Below, piece after piece: positions 1 through 11,609 of a DNA stretch of 64,000 nucleotides. Under the pieces are notes generated by a model. That model had not been told where the DNA came from. It did not search any database and was given only the letters and a program-made list of their open reading frames with translations. Position 1 is the stretch's first letter. Every line of letters starts with the position of its first letter. Origin of the DNA: Eublepharis macularius (taxonomy: Eukaryota > Chordata > Lepidosauria > Squamata > Eublepharidae); the NCBI RefSeq assembly GCF_028583425.1, contig NC_072800.1, positions 91,915,001-91,979,000 of the forward strand, in the 5' to 3' direction. The translations under genes were made by a program, and so were the position numbers.

Positions 1-185
1 CCGCATTCTGTGCTGGAGTCCAAATTTGCTGATTCATGGTGCCCAGCTACGACTTGATGGACTTTCCATCACCACCAGTGGGCACTAGGGATAAACAAAT
101 CTTCCTATGTTACTGGGTTTTCTAAAAACAATCATTCATAATTTTCCAAGTTTTGATTGTGTTTTTTGCTCTTAGCCCTCTAGAT

Positions 186-760
186 GAATAGAATAATGGA
201 ATCTTAGAGCTGGAAGGAACTACAAGGGTCATCTAGTCCAACCCGCTGCACAACGCAGGACATTCACAGCTATTCTCCCCACCCCCCGCTTCCTCCAGTA
301 ACCCCTGCTCTGTGCTCAGAGGAAGGCAAAAAACCTCCAGGATAGCAGGCCAATGTGGCCTGGAGGAAAATACCTTCCTGACCCCAAAGTAGTGATTGGC
401 GTTACTGTGATACAAGAAAGGGAAGGGCCGCAAGAGCCGACCACTGGCTCATCCCTTCCTGCTCTGTCTCTCTCAATCTGCCCAAGTTTATATTGAGCCA
501 TAGAATCAGCATTGCTGACAGGTGACCCTCTAGCATCTATGTAAAACCTCCATAGCAGGAGAGCCCACCACCTCCCGAAGAAGCTTGTCCCACTGATAAT
601 CTAATAGTCAGGAAGTTCTTTCTACAGTTTAGCCGAAAACTTTTTGGGTTTCATTTTCACCTGTTGGTCCTAGTCTGGCCCTCTGGGGGCAACAGAAAAC
701 AACTCCGCTCCATTCTGTATGTGACAACCTTTCAAATACTTGAAGATGGCTGTCATATTG
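186..760 (-). repeat. CR1-type LINE 3' fragment
   Basis: The stretch reads like the reverse complement of a sauropsid CR1 3' region. It has the 'gctggaaggaactacaaggg' and 'tcatctagtccaaccc' block at the left and an 'atacttgaagatggctgtca' block at the right. No open reading frame of note is left, so this is a 5'-truncated, decayed copy. The assignment rests on recognising the conserved blocks, not on an alignment. Confidence 0.7.
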
Positions 761-1808
761 CCATCCTTTGTACTGCGCATGCATAGTATGTATATTGCGG
801 GTTTACACACATATAATGTCGGAAAGCATACATGCTTCCTGCAAAATAATTTGGGCAAGGAAACAGACTGGTGCAAAAATGAAGAATGACAGCTTTGATC
901 CACATGAAGGAGACGCTATATCCCAAATGCGGATTTCCAGACAGAAACCAAAGGGATAAGAATTTTGAAGTCGTCCTACTGGACACCGAAGTCCACATTC
1001 ATGATTAGATTCTGTGTAAAACAGCAAGAACTGAATGAGCTCCACGTAGCCAGAGGCTTTCGGCTGCAACCCTGTGGAAGTTTTCAAGCAGCCTCCCCCC
1101 CACCCCACTCATCCACTCTATCCAAGCCACAATTTCAACAGTAGAAAACCCAAAGGGTGTGTGCTTTTCTCTTCTTTACTATTCCATTCATTGCATGCCA
1201 GTTGTCTGCTCTAGCAAAATTACTGAGTGAGAAAAAAAATGTGATTTTCAGCTGCTTTTGGATCCTCTAACTTGACTGCCTTTGCTTGGAAGGAGATTGT
1301 TGGGGTTTGCGTAGGGTCTGGTGCCCAGAAATCATCATTCCAAAAATACATTCATTGAAATGTGGTCGGAAAGTGGAGAGGTGGAATTGAGATGTCAAAG
1401 GAAAAAAAAATGCTGGTACATTGGTGGGGACTGGGGTAGAGCCAGGGGCAGAGTCCAGAATGGGTCTGGGGGCCTTAAGAAAGAGTCACTTCTTCAAATG
1501 GAGAAACAGTTCAAGGCTTACTCTACACCCATGCAGCAGAAAGGCCGGTTTTCTATTAGAGTAATTCAGATCGCCCTGCCTTTTATTTGTATCTTGGTAT
1601 CATCATAACACCAATTTAGGAAAAGAAAAAAAATGGCTGTTACTTGTAAGAATATGCGATCATGTGTTACCAAAAGCAAAAGCTTATTGTTTCTCACCCT
1701 TCCTCCAATGAGCTGAGGACAGCATGCACAGTTCTTCCCTCTGCCACAGTATTCTCACAACAACCCTGAGAGGCAGATCAAGCTGAGAGTGTGTGAAGGG
1801 TGACCACA
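761..1808. other. intergenic, nothing recognised
   Basis: No open reading frame with family resemblance, RNA gene or clear repeat was seen here. Short A-rich runs occur near 1,390-1,410 and 1,622-1,635. The short reading frames look random. Confidence 0.6.
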
Positions 1809-2140
1809 TAGTTCAAGTTCAAGTTTCGTTTATTACGGTCCTAAGGCCAGCATACAAATTAATTAAGCAAGGATACAATTAAAGGAAAAAAGATCGGCTG
1901 GAAGAACTTTTAAAATACAACTCCCATAATTTAAAAATTGATGCATAAAATTTAGCGACTTGATGTGTAATCCTAAAAATTTTATCCGATAAAAACCAGT
2001 GGAGCCTTGCATGATTAGTGGTTATATGACTGGAGATCATGTCGAGTAATGGGGTAATGAATCTGAGATGAACCTCCCTATAAAATGGATAACTAAAAAA
2101 CATGTGCTCAACAGACTTGACCTCACCTAAATTAATTTAA
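1809..2140 (-). repeat. LINE-like 3' fragment
   Basis: On the minus strand a short frame (about 1,879-2,103) includes HWFLSDK and VAKFYASI, resembling the C-terminal tail of non-LTR retrotransposon polymerases found in reptiles. On the plus strand the fragment begins with 'agtttcgtttattacggtcc', as expected for the antisense of a LINE 3' end. The family is not certain. Confidence 0.45.
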
Positions 2141-2389
2141 TTTTTTAATTTAATAGAGGCATGGGCACCATCTTTCTAGGTAGGGGTTTTTGTTGTACCT
2201 GCCTTCAAGAACTGCAGATGATAGAGCGGAGCACCTAGCTAGAGTAAACGCCCTTCTAAAACTATATGCTTCCATGGAGGCCAAGTATGCTGCCAGCTCA
2301 AACGTATCTTTGACATTTAGCAGCACCCTAGGGAAACCAAGTAAATTTCATAGCAAGCAGGTGTGATAGAACATAGTATTAATCATAGT

Positions 2390-2675
2390 AAAGAGTCCAG
2401 TAGCACCTTTAAGACTAACCAACTTTATTGTAGCATAAGCTTTCAAGAGCCACTGCTCTCTTCGTCAGATGCATCGTCAGCTTTCACGAACCATGGCTCT
2501 CTTCATCAGATGCATCAGCTTTCGAGAACCACAGCTCTCTTTGTCTGATGCATCTGACGAAGAGAGCTGTGGTTTTCGAAAGCTTATGCTACAATAAAGT
2601 TGGTTAGTCTTAAAGGTGCTACTGGACTCTTTACTATTTTGCTACTACAGACTAACATGGCTAATTCCTCTGGAT
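2390..2675. repeat. foldback MITE-like repeat, palindromic copy
   Basis: The left arm contains 'gagtccagtagcacctttaa' followed by 'gactaaccaactttattgta'. The right arm (about 2,570-2,635) is its reverse complement, and it is followed by 'actacagactaacatggcta'. The arms are about 70 bases and nearly identical, so the DNA or a transcript can fold into a long hairpin. The repeat is a dispersed family in this window with several other copies. It has no coding capacity. The class (MITE or SINE-like) is not certain. Confidence 0.7.
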
Positions 2676-4125
2676 CTATGAGTATTAATCATGTATGCCA
2701 TGTGATTCATATATGTAATCTATAGATAGGCTTAATGTGTGGCTTGACTGCATCTTTCTTGCAGAGTTTTTTAGGTTTCTGGTAAAAGTTACCCTTCCTT
2801 TCTTCATCTTTGAAAGAGCAGCTCAGGAAAACTGAAATGATCCATTGTTTATTGTTAGAATTAGTTCTGAAAGTTTGATCTTCTGCCAAACTAGCTCTCA
2901 AGCACCGAGAACAATGCCACACCATTAATTCGGTGCCCAGGAAAAATTCCAGAGCAGCATCAGACGATGCCATTCGAAAGCACAAATCAGGTTTAAGCAT
3001 ACAGACGTGTGGGCCTATGTAGCAGCATCTATATAAGCTGGCCACACCCTCTAACTTCTGAATCTCTCCGATTTGGAATTCAGTGAAATCTGCAGCCCCT
3101 CTGTTTGGGTCAAGCTCTGGGTTGAAAACTTGGAAATTTAACTTTTAAGAAGTGTGCCATCCTATCTGACAGAATTTTACTGCTCAGGTACCAAAAAAGT
3201 TCACAAAATGAAAAGACTTTACCTCCTTCCAAACCAGGAAACATACTCAGAACAGTGACTAATGGTTGGTCATGTGGGGTAGGGAGGGAATCTGCTGAAC
3301 ATGGGAAGTTCATGCGCTCCCAAAACTTTTTAGAATATGAAACATTCCTCCAATGCATTCTTAAAATCAGTGTTCCTCCACCTCGTAGATGTTTGGGGAA
3401 CTCTGCAATATTTACTCTCTAAAATACGTTAAGAGTCAGATTTAAGCTAGTTAGAGCAGTACATCTTTAGGAGGTGGGGTGTGGAGAAATGCGTACTTTG
3501 AAAGTGAACTTCACTCTCCACTTCCCAGACTAACTAGCAGATGCTTAACCACAGGTTCTACTTGCTTCTTTAGTTCCAGTGGAGTTTTGTGGGAACGCGG
3601 GGGTATTTACTCACTTCTACTTAGGATTTGGGGGGGGGGGGAGAGTTAAAGGCCAGTTGATAATGCTGTGTTTTGTTCCATGTCTTGAATGTGTTTTTAA
3701 TTTAGCCATTTATTTGGTGGTGAAGGTTGTTTACTGCCATGAAGTCACAGATAGAGACAGAGAAGGTAATTGCGGGCACAGCGTTTCCCGGCCTGCCAAG
3801 AGCTCCCCTTCCATTACAGCACAGTAACTTGGCACTGGTGCTGCCGCCAAGCTACCCGATGCCAGAGGCAGAAAAGGGAAGTGTGCTAAGCAAAATAATA
3901 TTTCAGCTCCAAAGTTGCTCCAAAATTGAGTCTAATAAGGCAAGGACGTAAACGCCACCATTCACTTGAGGAGAGAACCGGTATGTTGAAACTGTAGAAT
4001 CATATCCTCCTTGAGATGTGATGGTAGAATTGTGTTATAAGAGGGAAACTGAAGCAATGTGGTATAGTGGTTAGAAGCAAGTGATTACAAAGGAGTAGCC
4101 ATGTTCGTCCGCTATAGCAAAATTA
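2676..4125. other. intergenic, nothing recognised
   Basis: No supported gene. Contains a G-run at about 3,631-3,640. A short piece near 4,088-4,125 resembles the 'gtagccatgttcgtccgcta' end of the foldback repeat family seen elsewhere. Confidence 0.55.
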
Positions 4126-4375
4126 AACCAGTTTGGTGTAGTGGTTAAGAGCGGCAGGACTCTAATCGGGAGAGCCAGGTTTGATTCCCCACTCCTCTCC
4201 CCTTGAAGCCAGCTGGGCGACCTTGGTTCAGTCACAGCTCTCTCAGAGCTCTCTCAGCCCCCACCCACCTCACAGGGTGATCGTTGTGGGGATAACAATA
4301 ACACACTTAGTAAACCGCTATGAGTGGCATTAAGTTGTCCTGAAGGACAGTATATAAATCTATTATTATTATAAT
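4126..4375 (+). repeat. tRNA-derived SINE (squamate type)
   Basis: The copy starts with 'cagtttggtgtagtggttaa', which fits a Pol III A box. A B-box-like 'ccaggtttgattccccactc' follows. The body has 'ccacctcacagggtgatcgt' and the 3' tail is 'gacagtatataaatctatta' running into an ATT-rich microsatellite. This is the classic layout of an abundant squamate tRNA SINE. Confidence 0.8.
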
Positions 4376-4396
4376 TACTACTAATAATAATATCAA

Positions 4397-4480
4397 AAGG
4401 TCAGAGGCACTTTAAAGACTAACACCATTTATTTAAAGATGTGCTTTTGAGACTCATGAAAGCTCATATTGAAACAATTA
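4397..4480 (+). repeat. foldback repeat family, partial copy
   Basis: Contains 'cagaggcactttaaagacta' and 'actcatgaaagctcat', a decayed version of the block seen in the palindromic copies at 2,390 and 48,395. Confidence 0.5.
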
Positions 4481-4894
4481 TTGTAATATGCACCTGGACT
4501 TTTGTTTTATTAAACCAAGAGGAGACCCATTTTCAAATTCCCACTCAGCTCAGCCTACTGCACGGGGTTGTTACAAAGAATACAATGAAGGGAAGAACCA
4601 CGTATGCCTCACTGAGCATCTTGAAGCAAGAGCGTGGTAAAAATGTGGCAGAGAGATACCGCTCCCAGTCTTCTCTCTGTCATGTTTGTGTGTCTGGGTA
4701 ACTGGAAGCAGATTGTCACCTACTCTCTGCCCCTTGCAAATGTGCCTCCCAATTTTTCTACAGGCAGGCTTCAAAATCAGTAGATGGAAGAATGGGGGAG
4801 CAGGGAGATACACAGAAATAGCAGGCATGGGAAGGGTTAAGCCCTGCCAGTCCTCCTCTTCATCGTTCCCCCTTTCCCAGCTTTATTGGTCGGT

Positions 4895-5012
4895 TTCAGG
4901 TGGGAAGCCATGTTGGTCTGTAGTAGAAGAGTAAGATTTGGGTCCAGTAGCACCTTGGAGACCAGGTAGATTTCAAGAGTCAAAGCTCTCTTTGTCAGAC
5001 TAGTGACTCTCG
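4895..5012 (+). repeat. foldback repeat family, single-arm copy
   Basis: Reads 'ccatgttggtctgtagtaga', then 'ggtccagtagcaccttggag', then 'agctctctttgtcagactag'. This is one arm of the dispersed family without the inverted partner. Confidence 0.7.
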
Positions 5013-6845
5013 CCAGATCATCCTTTTGCCCTCTAGAGCACATGGACACAACTCAGGGGTCTGTGCGAGCAATTCCCTAACTGGTTGTCAACTGTAGTGC
5101 CCCGCTATAGGAAACACAAGGAGAAAGGAAAACAACCCACCAGCAACAGAGGCTCAGCAGTCCAAGACTGGACCACCAAGAGATGTGCTTTCCTTTAGAT
5201 GCCCTGTCGCTTTGCATCTGGCTTGCCTAAGCCCTATGAAGGCTTAAGACCCCAACCTATAAGCTCCCTGCATCCCACAAGCTCTGTTTTCCATCATTTA
5301 AAATGGTGGAAAATTTCGCCACTTCCTGTGAAATCTAGAACCTATGTAAAGAAAATACCCATTGGATCTCAGCTCTTGAGAAAACAGCCTCGGGAACAGA
5401 GGGGCAAAGACAGCTGGCGCATGAGACCAAAAGCAAAATCAGGAATGATCTAGCCAGCGTGCGTCACATAGCTACTGCTAGAATGCAGAGCTAGGCATGT
5501 TTAAACAAGATTCAAGGAAAATAAGTTTGTAGCGGTTTCCCAGAAGCCGATGGGAAAGAGAACAGGGGAGATAAAAATATTGGCTGCTTTGCTGACTGCG
5601 AAGAGAACTCGATGGGATTGAATGTGGTTAAGAAGCAATGCAGGGGACCAAAAAACCTGCCTCTGACTGTGAAGCACAGAGGGGAAGGGAAGATGTTCCG
5701 TAGACTCCAGAAGGCTGCATATTTGAGGTTCAAAGTACCACCAGGCGGTAGATCCTCCCTAACTCTAAACTCCTACTCATGTTCTTAAGTATCCCACATC
5801 TCAGTGTCTCCATACCTTGGCTTTACCCAAAATGACTGTGCCATTGCGGCCACATTGTCTGCAGCTGCAGCCAAAACCAACTCGAGGGAGGAAAGAGAAA
5901 ACCTTACCAAATAAAGCCCGGGAATAATCTCCCATCTGCACAAGACAGGTGGGGAATGGCACGAATGAGAGGAAGATCCAAGCTCAAGCCTGTGTTTTCA
6001 TCCGGCCGTATTTAAGAAGCCCTGTTGAGGAATCACAGAGAGTTAGTCTGCTATTAAAGACAGATTCCTGCCCTGCCAGATGCTGGCAGCTGCCTGAAAC
6101 ATCCCTTCCATGTTTTAATAGCCCACCCATCACCACGTTGCATGTGCGTTCTTGGGACATCTTGAAGCCAGAGACGCAGAGGATTCTTATTCAGACAGAA
6201 GCACGGCACGTTAATGAGAGCCAGCGTTAAGTCCTCAGCCGCACTGGACATTGTTTTCCACATATCTGAAACAAGCACCTCCGTGACTTCTCCAGCATCC
6301 ATGGGAAACCTTTTCATAGAAAAGCCAGTATGTCTTCTTCACAGGTCCCACAACTCAAGATTGAAAAAAGCAAACCACGCAGCTGGAATTACGTGAACTG
6401 TGTTTAAACACCACCTAATCTAAAATCTGCACCCCAATTTCTGCAACACAAGAACTTGTGTTGTGATAATTGGCTCAACTGGTTTTATTTTTGCATAGTG
6501 TATTCTAATTTTGGTAGGGCTAGGGAGGCGTAACGCACTAATGCAGGGCACCGAAGCACTGCCCGCGCTCATCAGCCTTCCTCTCCAACTACTCCTTTAG
6601 TTTCCGAGATCTTGCCAGGTGTTGCTTATACTTACGTCTTTGCAGACGTGGGGATCAGAAACGTGTTTTACTACAACAGAATCGGATGTTTTAAAGGGAG
6701 ATGGGCAAGTCCCCTAAAATAGCATTTGGACTAGTAATGACAAGCTTCCTCTGTGATTGGAAGAGAGGAAACAACTTGCTCCCATCCACCCAGATCTAAG
6801 TTGGCTCGTGATTTATAGCATCGGTGCTCTTGCGATACCAAAAAT
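5013..6845. other. intergenic, nothing recognised
   Basis: Only short, non-homologous reading frames; no RNA gene or clear repeat noticed. Confidence 0.5.
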
Positions 6846-6966
6846 AGTGAAGAGTCCAGTAGCACCTTTAAGACTAACCAACTTTATTGTAGCATAAACT
6901 TTCGAGAACCACAGCTCTCGTCTGTATTTTGCAACTACAAACTAACATGGCTAACTCCTCTGGATC
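6846..6966 (+). repeat. foldback repeat family, short copy
   Basis: Begins 'gaagagtccagtagcacctt' and ends 'aactaacatggctaactcct', matching both ends of the longer copy at 2,390-2,675. The middle is mostly missing. Confidence 0.75.
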
Positions 6967-9930
6967 TTGCAATGCCAGTCAGTCTTTCCAGACCTGGGAC
7001 CCAGGAAACTGCAAGCACACCACAGAAAGGCACTTGATAGTCATGAGCTAGGAACAGAGGAAGGCAGTTATGACCTTGCCAGTTATTCTGGCCAGCAGCC
7101 ACAGAGAGCTCAGGACAGACAAAAGCCAAGCATCCAGCGGATGGACTGTCGTGACTTAACAGCCCAAACAATACACAGCCCAAACCCCACTTGCCGCTTA
7201 TAGAAGGGCTTTCAGATCACTCCCCTACATGGCTTCATAAAGCTCGTGCTCGTGAGTGCAACCACCTATGCACAGTGTTCACACATTCATTCCTGCCCCA
7301 CAATTGGCAACATTTGGAAAACAGGATCCCTGCTCACAAGAAGGGAGCATACGGGTGGATTACTGGCTCAGTGTATAGGCTCCATACTTACGAGGTGATC
7401 AGGTGAGTGGGATCAGTACACTCGTGCCACTATCCTGCGTGTTCAGTCAACGAATAGAGGGGTGGTGTGTAAAGGGCTATGATCTTTTTGCCTCGGCACA
7501 TTGGAAACTGTCTGGCACAGAAATATTTTTAATAACAAAATCCAAGGCCGGGCTGAGCTCTTGGAGTAGGTATAGCCACTCTTAAAAAATCTAGAGGTTT
7601 TAAAACAATCTATTCTACTTGCTTCCAGAGATTTTTCAAGACAGTTTGGAGAATTCTCCACTTGGATAATCCACCTGTTTAAACGTGTGTTTCAACAAAA
7701 CAAAAACTAAGCCTCTAGAAATAAGCAGTATATAAATAAATTGAACATATGTAGATGAAGATGGACTGCTAAAGTCCTGAGTCAAGTTCTACAGTATCAA
7801 TAGGCAGATCAATGAGATGAAGTCCAATATTCAAATTTATTTCACCACTTTAACAACAGGAAAGAACATGATACAATGGGCCAAGAGAAATACGATGGGC
7901 CGAGTGAAATTCTAAATACAAACATGAAAAATAGCACGTTATTCTTTTGAACAGAATCTAGTAGGGTATGCTCGGCATAATCGAAATGATTCATCACAAA
8001 CCAATTCATACACTTGTGCAAGAACAACACATTCTGAGAGGCTTAAGAAACGGAGAAAAAGGGAAACTGTTGAATGGAAGTTCAAAGGCTGTGTAAGGTC
8101 ATGCTTCCTGCAGCACGCGAGGGGAGTCCGATTTCATGAAATCCAAGAGATGAGCAGGCCAATTCTTCCATGTGCAACTTCAAATCAATTCTCCAGAGCT
8201 TCATTACCAGGAAGTCAAGATTTCCTCAGTGGAAATGTTGGATCATGCCAGGTTCCTCCACAGGGGCAAGAGGGAGGAGCAACTGTGCCGGAATCCTCTT
8301 CCTTACTGCAGCCCCGTTTTTCTTCACGTGGGCTCCATAATCACCCAGCATAACCTTTCCAAAGGTTAAAAGGAACCCGTCTTCCTCTGGCGCTGTGAGG
8401 ATCCAGCTCATTGGATTACTGGACAGCATATGCCAGTTAGGAAAACTGGCTTACATACAATTGCAAAGTGTGAACGTTGGATTTTCTAATATTCTACCCC
8501 TTATTTTCCTTTTAAGCCCTTCTCCACATCTTCAGAAAGACGCATTGTTTTCATAAAGTGGAAAGTATTTCCATCACATTTGTTGGTAATTTAAATTTTT
8601 AAAAGCCCTATTATCTTAAAAATTTGCAGCCGTGAGAGAGAAAAGTGCCATTTTAAATAGGAGTAGCACAGAAGCCAGCTGCCGTGCCCAGATCCTCTTG
8701 GGTCAGAAATGAAAGATCAGGAGAACAGTAGCACAAAAAGCGCCAAAGCTCAGTCAAAGCTAAAAAATTGCAAACCTGACCCTGTTTTCCTTAAGTCTTT
8801 GAGTGTAAGAAATACAGATGGATCAAAAATTCACAAGTCATTAAACTTAAAACTGGTAACAATGTTTCTAAAAACCTTAGACACTGTACGCCTGCTGCAC
8901 CCCAGTTTCTACACTGCTATGCCATCTTCCAGTTAGTATCATTTAGCCATTTACCTCTTTTGACTTCTCCGTAAGCATGTCTGACATGAGCTGAGGGTTA
9001 TCACCGTTTTGACTATCCCAACTCATCCCAATCAAAACATTTACACCAAGAGAGCATTTCCCCAGCATTCTGACATGCAATGTTAAAATTTGCCACTGAT
9101 TTTGACACTCGCCCCTGCCCTGCCCCACCCCTCCGGCAGCCTATTCATTCGAATCTTGTTGCACACTCTGAGCAAGGCACTGGAAAAAACTGGGCAATGT
9201 TGCCATTATCTTGCCATTTATGGCTCATCCCCAGCTAAACGCAAGATGACACTAGTAACTCTGCGCCCACAATGTAACTGGTGGTGCCAAAGTGATATTG
9301 CCCTGTCTTGCTCGGGCCCTGTATTACCCAACTCCTATCAACAGCTCGGATGAACACTCTAGGGACCAATCAAGATAATTCGATGCTGTGGAGCTCTGGC
9401 TCATCCTTTACGCACAACTTCATTATGAACAGGATGCTAATAGCAAATACTTTTGCAAACCGATTTTTCCCTCATTAAGACAAGAAGTGTTGCTTGACTT
9501 ACAAAGCACCATTTACTACACTGCGTATAAACTTACCTCTATATGTATAGAAGAGTGTCCAGGGATATGAGTACCTTTCAATGCTAACTCACATGTAGCT
9601 TATGAAGACTGGTAAAACCAACCAACAACCACAAGTTGGGGGAAAACACAGACAGACACTGCCCCAACTTAAGGACTTGCGAGTAAGTACTATAAACTGG
9701 GGTCATGAAGAAGTATAACATGCCCCTATGAGGTGGACACCTCCATGGTCATTCCAAGTAAGTGTAATGCTTCGCTCTGCAATTAGTGTAGCCCTTGGCT
9801 GTGTGGCACACTGAGTGTCCAGTCTGGCTCCAAGAGCTTAGGAAAGTCCCTCGATTGGCAACAGACTCCCAGAATGCAGCTTTATACATGTAGAAAAGAG
9901 ATTCCATTTGTCCTGTTAACTTGGACTGCA
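6967..9930. other. intergenic, nothing recognised
   Basis: No supported gene. Reading frames are short and without recognisable motifs. The sequence looks like unique or very old repeat DNA. Confidence 0.5.
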
Positions 9931-10137
9931 AAAATGGTTTTATTTCCTTCATTTATACCCTGCCATTCTCTCTCCAAAGGCATCTCAAACATTTACAATG
10001 TTCTCCTGTCTTCCATCTTATCCGCACAAAACCCTGTGAGGTGGGCTTCACTGGCCCGGTGAGCTTCCTTTGAGCTTCCATGGCAGAGTGAGGATTTGAG
10101 ACTAGCCCCGCACTCTAACCATTATGCCACAGAGCAA
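9931..10137 (-). repeat. tRNA-derived SINE, antisense
   Basis: In plus-strand order it runs 'ccttcatttataccctgcca', 'aaccctgtgaggtgggcttc' and 'gagcttccatggcagagtga', then 'ctctaaccattatgccacag'. This is the reverse complement of the Sauria-type SINE, whose better copy is at 55,925-56,168. Confidence 0.8.
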
Positions 10138-10349
10138 GCTTAACAAGTTGGGCTCTGGCCAACGAGAGCTTATGCCACAGTGAGCTAGTCTTTAATGCAC
10201 CAAAGTACTTTTTGCTAGTACTGAATGGAACTGGGGTGGGCAGGAGGAAACAGAAGCAGGTTTCGGGGTTGTGTGTGCCAGGTGAAGGTGGAACTCATCG
10301 CATTCCAGTCACATGTCGCTAAATAGTTAGGGCTGAACGTGGATAAGCG

Positions 10350-10435
10350 ACTAATGGTGCAATCCTAAGCAGAGCTGCTCCAGTCTAAGCTCACTGATTC
10401 CAACTCTTCTTAGGGTTGTACTGTAAATGTGTGTC
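10350..10435. repeat. short palindromic repeat, 'caatcctaagcag' family
   Basis: Contains 'ggtgcaatcctaagcagagc' and 'ccagtctaagctcactgatt', with a degenerate inverted right half. Two better copies lie at 52,908-53,003 and 58,003-58,077. Confidence 0.65.
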
Positions 10436-10892
10436 ACCATGAAAATAGCACAGTGCCAACTGATGACAGCTGCAAGGAGACATACATCTAAATGTACGCA
10501 GTCATTACTTTTAAAGGAAGGAACGTTCAGACGGACAATTCCCCATTTCGTTCAAAGCAGTGTCATGTAGCTAAGCGTCGCTAGAGCTAATTCAGTCAAA
10601 AGTGCTGGCAGTGAATTGTTGACATGACAGGACAGAGCACATCAGCGTGGCTTACTAGGTAACAGACGGGTTCTCTCCCCAGTTTCAATTCAGTGCAAGG
10701 GCAACGGATGGCTTCACTTGTTCCCAGTGATCTGCAGCATAGCCTAACCTGATTAACTATGTAGTATCGTGTAGCGTTAACAGGCTGCCATATGGTGAAG
10801 GAGCTGCCAATTTAAAACATCACTGAAGCAACAACAGCAGAGGCTTGGCAAAATAATGGACGCAAGCAAGGCATTAAAAATGCACAAAGGAG
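10436..10892. other. intergenic, nothing recognised
   Basis: No gene or repeat recognised between the short palindromic repeat and the old DIRS terminus. Confidence 0.5.
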
Positions 10893-11256
10893 AAGGAAAA
10901 ACAGAGTTGCACTTGGCTGCAGCTTGTGATCATTGAGGTCTTCGGTGCAGGCACACATGGGGACTGCGCATGCGCAGGCCTGATGAACGGTGAGGTCTGT
11001 TTAGCTTTAAAAAACCATGAAGGGGGGGCGTCCATTCTCCCAGGCGCATGCGCAAACATTTCCCACCCAAAACGCCTGCCTTCTGGGAGGACGATGCCCC
11101 TACGCTCTCAGTTCCTCCAGAGCCGCTGCCCCTCCAAGGTAAGGAGAGAACCTAGCGGAGTCAGAGGGAGGGCATGTGCGCCTGCACAGAAGACCTCAAT
11201 GAAAAACAGGTTTTACTTACCTTAACTGTTGTTCATCTAGGTCTTCCGTGCAGGCA

Positions 11257-11425
11257 CACATGGGACTGCGCACGCGCAGGCCTGCCGATACCGGAGATTT
11301 TTATAGCTCTAAACCACTAGGGGGCGCTCCAGCCTCCAATCGCGCATGCGCGGCCGCTTTCCCGCCGAAACGGCTCCTAGGAGGCGGAGCGCCCCTCACA
11401 TACCCTCAGTTCCTCTTTCGCCGCC
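11257..11425. repeat. left inverted terminal repeat of the young DIRS element
   Basis: 169 bases that are the near-perfect reverse complement of 16,646-16,814. Very CpG-rich, with palindromes 'tgcgcacgcgca' (11,267) and 'gcgcatgcgc' (11,342). Confidence 0.92.
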
Positions 11426-11471
11426 CCCTGCAAGGTAAGTACCAAGAGAGTTAGCGGGGAAGGAGGGAGGG

Positions 11472-11566
11472 CATGTGTGCCTGCACGGAAGACCTAGATG
11501 AACAACAGTTAAGGTAAGTAAAACCTGTTTTTCATCTACGGTCTTCCTGTGCAGTCCCACATGGGA
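11472..11566. repeat. internal complementary region (ICR) of the young DIRS element
   Basis: Positions 11,472-11,535 are a perfect 64-base reverse complement of the left end (11,199-11,262). Positions 11,531-11,566 are a perfect 36-base reverse complement of the right end (16,806-16,841). The two halves share the five bases at 11,531-11,535. The ICR therefore holds the joined copy of both termini, the template DIRS elements are thought to use to complete and circularise their ends. Confidence 0.93.
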
Positions 11567-11609
11567 AGATTACAAAGCTTAATACCTGGGTGGAGGTGAC
11601 GCCAAAGCA

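Noticed and set aside
1-10892. Search for a further host gene (for example a neighbour of SNAP47 in other vertebrates)
   Set aside because: No coding exon with recognisable motifs was found. The neighbour may lie beyond the left edge of the window.
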